Position numbers and translations under genes: made by a program. This document shows, piece after piece, positions 48,901 through 61,504 of a stretch of 64,000 bases of DNA. This DNA comes from Phorcus lineatus (taxonomy: Eukaryota > Mollusca > Gastropoda > Trochida > Trochidae). The notes beneath the pieces are model-generated. The model ran no database searches. It was not told where the DNA came from and saw only the letters and a list, made by a program, of their open reading frames with translations. The stretch covers positions 33,701,484 to 33,765,483 of the forward strand of contig OV121095.1 in the NCBI GenBank assembly GCA_921293015.1, given 5' to 3'. Position 1 is the first letter of the stretch; the number at the start of each line of letters is the position of its first letter.

Positions 48901-50803
48901 GAAGGCATCTTATTGAAATGAAAATTGTTTTATTATTTTATTCACATATGGAAATTATCTATCTAATAAGTCTGTTTCTCAAGCTATTAAGGTCATATTG
49001 TGAAGGTCACAAAGGTAGAATACTGTCAAGAAAACCATTTGCAGACCACTAAAAACCAGAACCATATATACTTAACATGTTCTGCTTAATCTTAGTCAGC
49101 TTACATGTGCTGCTTTTGCAAGGTTTTACATTCAGAATGCAGTTATCAGGTACACAAATATTGTGAATATATGTAATTTTTATTGTAAATGATAAATTTG
49201 GTAGGTTTTGTGTGACCTGTCCCATTCTGATGAGTAGTGGCAATACCAGCAATGTAAATCTTGCAAGCTTAGCAAAGATTTGCAGATTCATTGAAATGAC
49301 ACAATCATTTATTAATCATTTCAAGTAATTTATTTCACCGACAGCATCGGTTTTATTTCACTTGTGCTGAAATAAAATGTCCAAATTGAATTCGCCTTTG
49401 TTTATTTTTCCATAACCTCTGGAAAGGATAACATAGAGAAACCCCAACATGTCACATCTAGAGGATGCATTTGTATATTTCCAAGGGGTACCCTGACCCT
49501 GAAAACTTTGAAAAAAAATAAAAAAATTAACAGCTTTTTTGCTTAAATAAGTTGCTAAAATGTATTTGAAAATGAATGTCACCAACAGCAATAAACCCTT
49601 TGAATTTAAGAAAAATAATTTCAAGAACAAGTGGACATGATTGATAAATCCATGGGAATCATGTTTGTAATTCAAAATATTAAAAAGTTTAAATTTAAAT
49701 ATTAAATTATTTTCACTTTTGTTGGACACGGTTTCTAATCCGTGTAATGAGATGTTTGCCCTCTAAAGTAAGAATAAAGTACATTAACTTTTATCATAAA
49801 TGGCAAAATTATAATGTATAATTAGCGTCAAGACATGCTGCAGCCCCTAAAAACCGATATGATGAATATGTATGTCAACTTAAACGCACTAATGCACAAC
49901 AATATTGCAAAAACTCAACGAATGCACAGATACTGCTTATCTCTCGACATAACTCACGATCCACACTCAAGTAATCTACTAGTACCTCGTAAGTTATTTA
50001 ACAAATATTTATGTATTCAGGGAGTAAAGTTGATTTTTAAAGACCGGAAGTATTTTATGCAAAGTTGCATTAAATCCGCATGAACTACGATATCGGAAAT
50101 ATTAAAATTTTGCTTTTAAGCGGAAACGGGAGCCGCTTTGGTAAATATAATAACAATGCTACTGCTGTGTTATTAAATCGGTTAATTTACAACATTGCTT
50201 TCATAAAACATTTCATTCTTTGTTCTGAGTTTAGAGTTCAGGTAAAATCAAGGTCTTTTCATCTTTTATAACTCTGCTACAGATTCATGTGACATATTGT
50301 GCTCTTAACTTTTCAGCTTCATTAAGTGAATCAAGGATTTTGGCACTAAAAGCTGAATCATTGTAATAATTTCTTTCAGACACTTTTACAAACATGATTT
50401 GGCTTGTTCAGTCTGAGACAGTGAGCAAAAGATCTGAACTATAAGCCGGTAAAGTGTGTGTGCAAATACATCAACATATAACAAAATGGTTAGTTTTATT
50501 GAGGACATTCTTATATGAAGAAGATGTAAAGAACATGGGAAATTGCTAGATTGCTGAGATTAAGAATTTGTTCTAACATTGAAAGAAATACACTTGAATA
50601 ATCAACTACTTCTTAAAGTTCAGCTTTCCCAACAAAGCATAAGCGTCAACAACCCAATGGACTGGCTAATTTACCCATTCCAGCATTTTCACATTTCAGT
50701 GCTTGTTCTTTAGGCTACTGCGGCTGTGCTTAATATTCTAATGAATATCTAAGATTTGCCAGTGATGTTGAGTGGGTTGAGGTTATTGCCTTGAGGGGAA
50801 TTG
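45904..50803. other. no firm gene; small structures only
   Basis: Notable items: a 14-bp imperfect hairpin at about 46017-46053 (TCTCTAAACTTG ... CAAGTTTGTAGAGA); a hairpin followed by TGATGTTGCAGGATGTC at 47711-47750 that recurs at 5305-5353; and a CpG-richer stretch at 50040-50150 with CCGGAAGT and an ATG frame. None amounts to a supported gene. Confidence 0.5.
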
Positions 50804-51211
50804 AGCAGTCTGATTAAAATCGACCGTATTCTGAGGAATGAAAGTTTCAAAATATTGACTCTACCGATATTCAAACTCTATATATCTATGCTATCCTTTC
50901 CACAACGGTCTGACCGCAGCCTACTGTAGCGTACATTCTTACGTAAACACAGCATTCAGTATCAGTTGCTAGGGGAAGTAACTCCCATTTACCATTCGTT
51001 AACCTTGATAACCTTATTTTAAACGCGATGTGATTGATTCGCTAATGGCTAGGTTTTGTCTACGCTAAACTGGTGTCTGCATGTGCGCTATAGTAGGCTG
51101 CGGTCAGACCGTTGTGGAGAGGATAGCCTATACATATATAGTTCGAATCTCGGTAGAGTCAATATTTTGAAACTTTTATTCCTCGGAACACAGTCGATTT
51201 TAATCAGACTG
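50804..51211. mobile_element. MITE with ~125-bp terminal inverted repeats
   Basis: Left CAGTCTGATTAAAATCGAC and right GTCGATTTTAATCAGACTG begin inverted arms of about 125 bases each, including GGTCTGACCGCAGCCTACT and its inverse. GGGAATTG flanks both sides (50796-50803 and 51212-51219), an 8-bp target duplication as made by hAT or P/Merlin-type transposases. The central 150 bases are unique and non-coding. Confidence 0.85.
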
Positions 51212-51282
51212 GGGAATTGTGTTATGTGATGCTTAGTGACAACATTCCAAAGAACAAAACACATCTTTAATAAATTCAGTTT

Positions 51283-51288
51283 TTATTT
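51283..51288 (-). terminator. candidate poly(A) signal of the minus-strand gene
   Basis: AATAAA on the minus strand, followed downstream by a GT-rich stretch (GATGTGTTTTGTTC). If used, the 3' UTR of the coiled-coil gene would be about 3.7 kb. This would account for the otherwise gene-free 51290-55009 region. Confidence 0.3.
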
Positions 51289-54187
51289 TTCCTTATAAAT
51301 GTACAAACAAGTATCACATTCACAAGGGCTTATCATCAACAAATATACACCCAGCACTTTTATTCAAAAGGCCTGATCAGACATCTCCAGTTGTGTACAT
51401 CATTTAGCTAACAAGAATCTATCATTCTCCTGTTATCAATTTCTTCTTTTCAAAATACTTTCACAGTGTCACAGTCAAACAAACCCTCTTTTTTAAAAAT
51501 TTCTCTAGCAATCAATTGCTTCCGAATCATGCCATGTGTTTTCTATCTTTTTAACAAAATACTGTGACTTCAGTTATGATTTTAAAATAGACCTTATGAC
51601 ATTGATAATTGTCTCATTTCAGCAAGATATTATTGTGATATTAATATTTCTTGCTAGCAACAAGATAAAATATATCATCAAGTCTTGCCATAACAGATTT
51701 TTTCAAAACAAATGACATTCTCAAATGGGTAAAGTTACAAATAACTTAGCCCTTGCAAATTATAATAATTTCTTTATGAATATCAATTAAATATGATTTA
51801 CATAAATCTGAGACAGAAAATCATAATCAATTTGGTAATACACAAACAGACATACATGTTGGATTTTGCACTTTTAATGATGGAAATCAAGTTCCTCTTT
51901 TTAGATAAATATAATTGTCTTTGGGCAACTTAATTTACAATTTGGTATCATTAGATTTACAAAAATCTGTGTTATTTCTTTTCCTGAGAAAGTCACTTGT
52001 AGACTATGTAAAAATTCAGTTATTGAATCATTAATATATTTTAATCAAATAACAAAATGCTTTAAAAAATCAAATTAAAGTTTTTGTTATGATACTTAGA
52101 CTTCAATTCAGAAAATCTTTACTTTATGAAAATTCAAGTCTCATTCACTTTAAAACATTGGAAGGGACTTGCCCGAAACCAAATCAATGGTAACAAATTT
52201 GCCTTTTATAAGAATGTGTCATATTTCCTGACCTAATAAAAGTTCTATTCGATTATCTGGATATCACAGCTAATATGCGGAGATATAATATTTTGGTTTG
52301 ATATAATCAATAAATAATATACAAGCACTAAATTCAATTTAAGATAATTAAATAATAATCTCTGATTCACCAATCAGCTGATCAAGGCATAGTTATATTC
52401 AATCATGTTTGTTGAAATGTACAATAATGATATACACATTGAAATGTCAATGACAAAACCTTTGATTTACATTAAATTTGCTCTAAAAGAACAGAATATG
52501 GGGCTAGCTTTTACCTGCCTTGCAATCAGCATTGTGAGGGCAGAGTGAGTTTTTGTTTAGCTTATATAAATATTTCAGCTATAAGTGGAGTTTATGAGAG
52601 TAGAACAATTATTTACAGTGCTAACAATCACTCAGTAATCGTCCAGGCAAATTGAAACATTAAACACCATAGGAGAAAAGAAAAGTAATTGATTTATGTA
52701 CTGTTAACTGCATATCAGGCACCCTGGCCTAACAGCCAACAGAATATTCATGAATAACATAAATTTGGCTTGTATTTCAAGTTTTGGACCTTATTCATAC
52801 CAAAGGAAATTTTGTACATACTTTACTGGACAAAAATTATAAGAAATGTATGAAAATTCTGAAATTAAAAACAATTACTTATTTTTACCTTTATCACCTG
52901 AAGAAATATTGATCTTACAATTGATAATATCCCGAATTTATTTTGTCCAGTATATATATTTCTTTATCATACTCTGATTTTGCAAATACAAAGAGACATC
53001 ACATGCACATAGCTTATTAAAACAGTTGCTGCCAAATCATGGACTATTGTGGAATTATTCTTTGACAAACATATGATTTCCAATCATAAATATTATCATC
53101 CCTAACTTTGTCTAGTATATGTATTTGGAAAAAAGCACTTTATGTGAGCATACAGTACATTTAATTTGATATTTGTATATTCAAAAGTCTTTAGTCTACC
53201 GGTATATCAAATTCATCATCAAATGTTAAGTGGCAGTCACCAGAGCAACTACCTCAGAACAGCGATAAATAACACATTTTTTAATGAGAGATCAGATATA
53301 CTATTGATATTAATCACAAATTAATTCAGTAATTTATTCCAGCTAAGTACAGGTTGTAACTAAATCAAACAAATAATGTTCCCGATGTATCATTTTCGAG
53401 ATCATAATGAACAGTACTGATTACAATTCAATGACAAAACAAATCAACAAATAAACAGTGTTCAATATATACTCTACCTAAAAAGCTACAATACAAGAAA
53501 CAAAATCAAAACTGCATTAACATAAAACTGATCTAATAATAATCAATGAAGTTTAGTCAAATTTTTCTATGTGTACCAGAACTTTTTAGAGAGAGTATAT
53601 CTTTGATAATTCAAACAAGATATTTCAAAACAAACAAATATTTTCATTTGAATACAATAATAACAAAATCATCATTAAAGTGGCAGTGAACAAATTCTTT
53701 GGATATAATCTATTTTGTAAACTTGAAAAGAGGCTTGTTTAGAAATTTTAAAAAGAATTTACAAGTGTCAATTATGAAAAGTTTTTTTAAGTAATACACC
53801 AGACTAAGCATTAATTTGAGCAAGAATTTCAAATTGTCTGAGATCTTCTGATGAAAACATATCAATGTTCTTAAAAGACAATGAGTAATAAATCAATGAT
53901 AACTTTCAAATAAGCAGGTCATATTTCTGAAACATTTCTATCATAGATGTAACAGCATATTTGCTTTCACAGATGCCTTGGAACATGAAATACAAATGAG
54001 AATTAGCAAATTAACAGAAACAACTAATTATTGAGACTTTCCCTCCTCTTCATCAGAACATAGACTGAGTCAATTTCAGTTTACAGCAAAATTTATATTC
54101 ACATATGTCTCAAGAACTGGAAGATTCTGTATTTTCATATGGAATAAAGAACTGAACTATGAATTTCTGAATATATACAAACTGGGC

Positions 54188-54246
54188 TTGAGTGAGTGAG
54201 TTGTTGTTTATCGCCGCTTGGGCAGTATTACAGCCATTAGCGGCGT
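54188..54246 (+). mobile_element. short CGCCGC-type interspersed element
   Basis: GAGTGAGTGAGTTGTTG then TATCGCCGCTTGGGCAG and CAGCCATTAGCGGCG. It is the counterpart of the inverted copy at 30719. The pattern resembles an abundant gastropod repeat from memory, which is part of the basis for the taxon guess. Confidence 0.6.
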
Positions 54247-54418
54247 GCAAACTGGACTTGAATTATGATCAATATTACAAGAATTTTAAGCATTTCTTCA
54301 AGCAAGAAGATATTTTCAGTCCTATTCTGTCCTTTTCAAAATGAAGTTCTTTGATGGTTTCATTCTATGAGAGAATCAGATCAAGATCTCTTAAAACTTA
54401 TGTAAATGCTTTTAAAGA

Positions 54419-54980
54419 AAGGATCCAGATATTGAACAATTCTATTCAAAGTTAATTGTAATGGCAAAGTGAAGGGTCTGATTCCTTGAAAACAATCAAT
54501 TCATTTAAGCAGCTCTTTGCAACATCTCTATTCCATTAGAGATGTCACATGATCATCAAAACGTTTAAATAACATGATGGTGTAGTCTGTTCATGATCAT
54601 ACTTCTGACCAACGACAACTGAAAAACATCCTTCAGAAGGTTAAGGGTGATAAAGAATCCAACTTCAGAAGCATCTCTTTGCAACTCTTGTTAAAATAAG
54701 GATCAAGACATTAAACAATTCTAGTCAAAGTCAGTTGTTCTGGCAAGACCACAGTGATGGTTTACAGACATCTGATCCTCTGAAGTTCTTCTGACACTGA
54801 AGGCGTCATCTCCTCTGTAGAAACCATTGAAGCAGCTGACAAGGCAAAGAGTCATGGAAATAAGTCCTTCATCAAAGATGCATCCATCTACAAAAACATC
54901 TCTTTGCCGTGTTCATTATTCCATTGAAGATGCACAAGGTGACAGAATGTTCCATGACATGATATCATATCTGACCAACT
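54419..54980. repeat. diverged local duplication, probable 3' UTR
   Basis: GGATCCAGATATTGAACAAT at 54421 recurs as GGATCAAGACATTAAACAAT at 54700, each followed by TTCTA(T/G)TCAAAGT and TTGT.(A/C)TGGCAA. CATCTCTTTGCAAC-like strings and TATTCCATT(A/G)(G/A)AGATG strings also recur, so the block is a mosaic of imperfect copies about 280-380 bases apart. Confidence 0.45.
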
Positions 54981-55009
54981 ATAGGGAAGACCTAAAGATT
55001 CTAGATTTG

Positions 55010-57432
55010 TCAGGACATGGTGTCACTACTGACGGAATCTAGGAACTGACGACCCATGGTTTTATGGACAACGTTCTCAAGCCTCCTTCGAGCTTTCCGT
55101 TCATCTTCCATGTCCTTCCTCAACCTCTTCTGTTCCTGGAACACAAATTACAAGCTATTTGTGTTCTTAACTGATCAAGAATATTTTCTTCATCACTGCA
55201 TGCACTCTTAATCACCTGGGCAAAATTCCAATAACTTCATGAACTCCTATCAACAACCATTCTTAGCCAATATCTAAAGATTTGCATAAAGTGAACAAAC
55301 AATTAGTTGAACTACCCCCTCATGTAAAATTGTTATATTTGGGATCACAATATCTGAAATTTCCTGTACTTTTTGTGGACGACTCCCTAACATGATTCTA
55401 AAAATTCACAGAATTTTCAATGTTAGCCAAACTCAAGAAAGCATCTTTTTCTTTGCAACTTTTTGACAAATATAGGTTGGTAGCGTATAGTAAGTAGTTA
55501 ACTTAACTAATATACATGTAAATGGGACACAGACACTTCTTAAAATTTGTGTGGCCTTTTTTTGATTACAATTAAAAACAAGAAAATGTTAAAACTTATT
55601 GCAATTTTGAGATCAAGATGTTACTTAGGAAGGCGATTTAAACTCAAGATATACTGTATTTTTTCTCTTCTTCAAGCCACATACAAAATTTATGAAACAT
55701 ACAATTTGTCACTTTAAACATTCCTGAAATTTATTTGGACAATGAAGAGTTTATGTAGTACTTATCTACATTATTAAAAACAGAAAGAGACTTACTGCCG
55801 TAATAATTGGAAATTAAATCAGAGATAAATGACTTAAAACAACTAAATCACTTTTGATAGTCAACCGATATTTTACATATTCCCTTGTAAAGTACTACCA
55901 GAGAAGATCAGGGACTCATTCAGATCTTACGTGTTCTAGATCCTTCACCTTGTCCTTCAGAGAGTACACAGTATCTACCAGGGTCCTGAAACACAGAATA
56001 ACTGACGTTTCATACAGATCTTAAAGAGCCACTCCGTGATTTTGATAACATATTATTTACCTTTGTTACAAACCTAAATGTCATATGTGATGATGAAAAA
56101 TCAAAACATCTTAACTTTTCATGTCCAAAAGACATGTATATGACAAATACTGATTTTCCATGAAAATCTAAAGACAGCTTCATAAATGCACAGAGGTGTA
56201 GATATCACGTCCAATATACATGGATACAAGATATATAACCTAACCAAAACTATCAACTCCTAACTGCCATCATGGCTATTTTAGATAAGTTTCCAAATTT
56301 ACGTTTGACTATTTGCGTGCCACTATCTGGTTTTCGATCATAATTAAAACATTCTACCTTCATATTGTCACTGTAAAAAAACAATAAGCTTTAAAATGTG
56401 CCTTTTTGGTAACAGTCGATACTTCGTGATAAAATTACACCATTGATCAAGTTTGGCATTTATGACTCCAACAACTCACGGAGTGGCTCTTTAAACAAAC
56501 AAAACACCTGATTGTGGAAGGATCAATGTGATGCAAACTTGCAAACCCTCCGATCTCAAAGTTGAAGAGAACAATGCTTCTATATGAAATATACATAATT
56601 TATCACAATACTCATATAGCAGCTTTACACTTTCTTCATATCATTCCATAAATATTTTGTAGAATAAATTTTCATAGTCATATTCAATTATTTTAGTTTT
56701 TGAGAAACAACAATTTAAATAAACATATTAGTTAAACAGGTTTTCTGGCCATAAAAGATTCTGTCAGATAACCACTTCATACACTGGCAAGAGGGTAAGC
56801 AAGTTGGTTTTTTTGGCAATGCTCGGGCAATATTTATCCTTTGGTGGCATGCATTTGTGCATAACTAATTTAAATGGTCTTTTTATAGGAAATATGGCAA
56901 TAATCAGTATATACCTAGAACTGCAAATATTACTAAAAGTTTGCTATCCTAATTAAATGGTAAGTTTCAAAATTCAAAGTGGCAATGGCATGTTTTGCTT
57001 GATAAATAAAGTGATGTCACAAAAACAACAATTATATTTCCAGAACGATAATGTTTTTTAATGAAAAGAGTCAGTTTTGAAAAGAATATACTAAGATTGG
57101 TTGAGCATGTAAAATCCAATAAACTGCCTAAAATGATTAAAAGGTGTTCACACAAAAACGGATGACAATGTTTTATCTTGATACTTGATTATTTTCTATG
57201 AGTAATGAGATGTTTTGACCCTCTGAAGATAATACATTTGGCATAAACTATTGGGTTTTTTTGGTGAAAATTTAATGAAATAAATCTTCTAAAAAAAACA
57301 TGCTAATGCCCCCTTTACCAATTTCTGGTTCTAAAAAAGAGATACTTACTTTTCTTGAAAATCTGTCTCATCGAAAATCTTCTCATGGTCCGGCACAAGA
57401 ACATGAGGAGAACTTAGCACTGCTGTCTCCAT
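55010..57432 (-). CDS. small coiled-coil protein, three exons, function unknown
   Basis: Minus-strand exons 57432-57350, 55985-55931 and 55135-55010 have GT-AG junctions (donors AA|GTAAGT and CAC|GTAAGA) and phases that fit (2 then 1; 0 then 0). They give 87 residues. It starts METAVLSSPHVLVPDHEK, followed by an acidic IFDETDF. A heptad-rich charged helix follows (LVDTVYSLKDKVKDLEHEQ, RKDMEDERKARRRLENVV), ending SVSSDTMS. The start ATG has G at -3 and G at +4. It looks like a cytosolic or nuclear dimerising coiled coil; I do not recognise the family. It could be a complete small protein or the C-terminal exons of a longer isoform. A family A MITE occupies the first intron and a family B MITE lies 31 bases beyond the donor of exon 1. 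Confidence 0.7.
56021..56494. mobile_element. TTAA MITE, family A, full length
   Basis: Perfect 19-bp inverted termini: TTAAAGAGCCACTCCGTGA and TCACGGAGTGGCTCTTTAA. 474 bases, no coding frame. It is the best preserved copy of the family in the window and lies in inverted orientation to the one at 11756, within the first intron of the coiled-coil gene. Confidence 0.85.
56973..57318. mobile_element. TTAA MITE, family B
   Basis: Left end TTCAAAGTGGCAATGGCATG and right end CATGCTAATGCCCCCTTTA are decayed inverted repeats. Interior segments AAAAGAGTCAGTTTTGAAAAG (first 20 bases) and GAGTAATGAGATGTTTTGA match the copies at 45557 and 12222 in reverse. It sits just inside the intron, 31 bases from the first coding exon. 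Confidence 0.65.
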
Positions 57433-60400
57433 GACAATGGTTACCATGACGATGATTACCAGACGATATCCAAGACAACGATGAAAAGAGGTGCAAAGAA
57501 AAAACAAAAAATAAGAAGCGTGGAATATACAATGCAACAAAAACAAACAGAAAGCACTAAAATCTAATTTTTTTTATTATAAAGAGTTGACAATATTCAG
57601 AAAAATGAAAAAAAAGCTTAAAAGCGATTCTAGACATACAAGAAGACAATATATATATAAGTTGGCAGAAATCATAAAGAGAATTTGTCGAAAAAGAAAT
57701 TTTTACAAATAACTTCAATTGTTCTACAGTTGGCATGCTGATATAACTAAAAACATTTTTGGGTGGAAAATTACAGTTCCACGAAGTCATACATTATGAA
57801 ATATGCATAGTTTCCAAAATATTACTCCACTATCATATCATACAGTAAGATAAGTAAGTTTGGTTGGGAGGGCTTCATACACTAATATAGGAAATGTCTT
57901 CAAGGAAACAAAGAGGAGCAGAGAATTATCAATGAACTATGCAAGGAACACTGAAAATAAAAATAAAAATGCCTTGAAAATAAACAAAACAAAAGCAAGA
58001 AACACCAAAAATGAATAAATAGAAACTGGTTAAAATGTAATGATTTACATTCTAAATGTTTAAATAATCATAACACTTCATGACACTTAAATTTATCTTA
58101 AAACTACTAAAATATCATTTTTCATTATCCTTAAAACATTTTTAATATAAAATATTAAAACATTGTATTCCCCTTTTCTTAAGATAGTCATAAAATTACA
58201 GATTTTCTTTTGAGTTTTAGAGTTTTTAAATATTTCAACTTTTTCCAGATAATTTATTGTCCATGCTTTATCTGTTATTTGAAACTGTCTAACACCATGC
58301 ATAGAATTACATTAATGATATGTCATGCCTGTATGCTCTGTAAATATATGAACCTTTATAAATATCCTGAAATAAATGGTTCATTTAAACATGCGTACAA
58401 GCATTTTAATTAGTCTAATCCTTATCTTTGTTCAAAACTGAAATGTATATATATTTAAATCTAGATATCTATCTGTAGAGTGTTTTTCTAGTCTTGAGCC
58501 CAATGAAAACAAAATTCCACAGAAACTTGGTACTGAATCTACACTTGGATTTTGAAATAGCATGACTTGCGTGGGCTCTCTAAAAGGATTGCAAATGTCA
58601 TACAGAAGTCACAATTCCATGCTTCTTGAATCTTGGTTTAGTAGGACTTACAAGGGTTCACTACAAAGATAAAGGGCCGTCTTCCTGAAGATTGCCATTA
58701 TCTCTACACTTGAGGTAGCTCAAGGCATAGACTCCTATGCTAACCTCTGTTCCATTTGAGCACATCTCGGGTTCCAAATGGTAGTTAAATTGTAGTCAAC
58801 ATCCATTTGGAAAACTACTATATTCACTGCTTAGCAGTTTTTGAAAAGACAAAAGATTTCAGATCTTACTGAAAAATTCAAGATGTTTTTTGGTTTAGGA
58901 CCATTAGATGCTAACCCGAAAATACAAATGTTCAGAAATTTTAAACATTTTTTAAATTCTCCACCGGTTTATGAGGGTAAAGAAAACGGTGTTTATATTT
59001 TTCATATTATGTACTAACGCAAGAGATCTCTTGCATAGGATGTATTTCAATCAGGTTCATACAGCTCATACATACACACACATTCCAAGATGCTATAATT
59101 AGTTATAAAATATTGTACTCATTTTGCCACAGGTACACTTCAAACAGTCTCTCAGTATATAGCTATTGTATATAGTCTATAGTATACTTTTCTTCTACAG
59201 AATATGTTTTATCACAAACCATGCTTACAACTTACCTGTAGTTCTTACAGAAAAAGGTGCTCATTTGATTTTTATTTTGTGATGTTTGATATGGATAAAA
59301 AATGATTCACATTTAAATATTTTATTTCACTTTTTATAGAAATCTCTTTTATTTGTTAAACCATTAAAAACATAAGGTGCCGTAGTCAAATTTAAAAATA
59401 CTCCAAACTGTTCATAATATTAGTTTCAATTCATAAGGACATATTCATAAACTCTATTGCACACTAAATATAATTATATCAAGTTTCATATGTTTTTTCC
59501 TGTAAGTTTGAAAAACATTTATATTGTGATACTATTCATCTCCTTGAATATCTACTTATAAGCATATATGTTTTTCTTTCAAATATGTTGCTAAACCAAT
59601 AAACATCTAACCAACCATAAATTCACCAAAGATTCTATTTGTGGTGATAAAAACATCAGACATAATGATTCATTAAATTTATTTTTAACTGATACATTTA
59701 CATCAGTAAACAACCTCTAAATGTACCATACACTTTCATATGTATTAGATTTGTACACAAGTACACATTTTGTGTACCGACAGGAAATATCTCATTATTT
59801 ATGAATACATAAACAACAGATTAACAACATAACAGGTTTGATTTAATATTTCAACTGAGGGTAAAATAGGAATTTGATCAGGATAAGTATACTAAATTCT
59901 ATTCAGTAACGGTTGTTATTCTAATTACATCTTTCTCAACGATATTGGTCGATATCAATAAATAATTTGTATATAGCTACATACTTTTGGTTTTTCATTC
60001 TAATATCTAAGAATTTGAGTTCCCGTTCACAAACATTTAAAGAACTACTTGTGAAAAAACTACATTTCAATTTGAAATTTACAAACTGCTAATGTTTCTT
60101 TCAATAATACTGAAAATAACAAACGTACATTACAAAAATATGGTTAAAACAACTCTTTGGTAAAGAAATGTGTATGAGTATTGGAAACATAGATCAAATA
60201 ATGAACATAGATAATTGATGAGAAAATAGCGAAAAAATATTTGCACCAGCCAAGCGGCTTCGTTGTACAGCAAGCAAAAATTTATGAATCTTTTACTTCT
60301 TGATATGTTCTCGTTTTATCAATGTGTAAAACTGCTATATTTGAGATCATATTATATACAATAATACAAGTTCTTGTCCATTTTTCAATTTGAGTCAATT

Positions 60401-61386
60401 GCAATAATCAAACTCAGAATCAGGAAGGATAAAGCACTGATTGACAAAAATGCTTAGCCACTCAACCACCAATCCAAATCCTTCCAAGGACTCATGATAA
60501 AAATGTACAATTTGGATTATTGTGTTAATGTGATCTCGAATGAAATAATGTTAACTATCTAACTACCATATATTTCTATTCATCAATGTGGTTTCAATTG
60601 TCAACTCTCAACTCAATGTAGTTATCAATCATAAAAACAGGAAAGTGTTTTATCACCACTTAAGAGTTTCCATTGTAGGAAGACAATAAAGTTACTAATA
60701 AATTTATTTTTATAATTAAGACTGAAGTATTGTTTAACTTGAAAACTATTAACAAGTTCCACAAAGCAAATAAGTTATTTGGTTTACTTCACTTGTGGTT
60801 TCTTCATACAATTTACTCTTCTCACATTAAGTTACTCAATTTATTTCTTCTCACATACTCTCTGTTACAAATGGGTGAACTATCTCCGATCTTACAATAT
60901 CCTCAGTGAGAATTTGTAACAAGGATACTGTCTGTAGTATTATCCAATCAAAATTTGCCTTTAATTTACAACTGACTGATGCTTTGAAAGAAGCATGTGT
61001 GAAACTCACAGTTGAAGGAACTCTAGTCCTCTTCACAAGTACAGAAGAGACCATAAAGTTAGACTGAAAGAACATTACTGATTACACACCCAACTTTGAT
61101 TGTGACCAATTAGGAATCTCTATCACTGGCAATAGAAAACACTCAAATTTGGAATCTCTATCACAGGGAATAAAAACACTCCAATTGGGACAGAGGTGAT
61201 GTGGGAAAAATGAGTTGAGTCACCTGTCGGAATGGAATGAGTTTTGAATGGAAATTAAGATACAATAGCCAATTGGAATTGTGCTAAATATTGGTATATT
61301 CATTCAAAACATGTCTTAATTTTGTAAAATAGCTATTAAATCAAACTTGATTATTAACCAAAGACATTCAAAGTTTCTTGCAATGT
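57433..61386. other. no gene seen; upstream of the coiled-coil gene
   Basis: AT-rich, with no supported exons on either strand. A two-copy 38-bp tandem repeat lies at about 61113-61190 (GGAATCTCTATCAC...). A promoter for the minus-strand gene must lie here or farther right, but none is recognisable. Confidence 0.5.
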
Positions 61387-61504
61387 CAGTAGCAGATCCA
61401 GTGGGCGGGGTTGATTTTAGAATTTTTATTATAAAACAAATGTAAAATGGGTGACCCCCAATAGTGAACCCCCATCCCCTTTAAAATTCTTGTATCTGCC
61501 ACTG
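61387..61504. mobile_element. hAT-like MITE, CAGTGGCAGATCC family
   Basis: Left CAGTAGCAGATCCAGTGGG and right inverted CAGTGGCAGATACAAG. 118 bases with G-rich left and C-rich right halves. Same family as the copy at 33250. Confidence 0.6.

Noticed and set aside
54827..55042. Plus-strand 71-codon frame with an LRR-like LKILDLSGHGV string
   Set aside because: It overlaps the end of the minus-strand coding exon, only one leucine-rich unit is present, and there is no second exon. It may be the antisense of repeated 3' UTR sequence.
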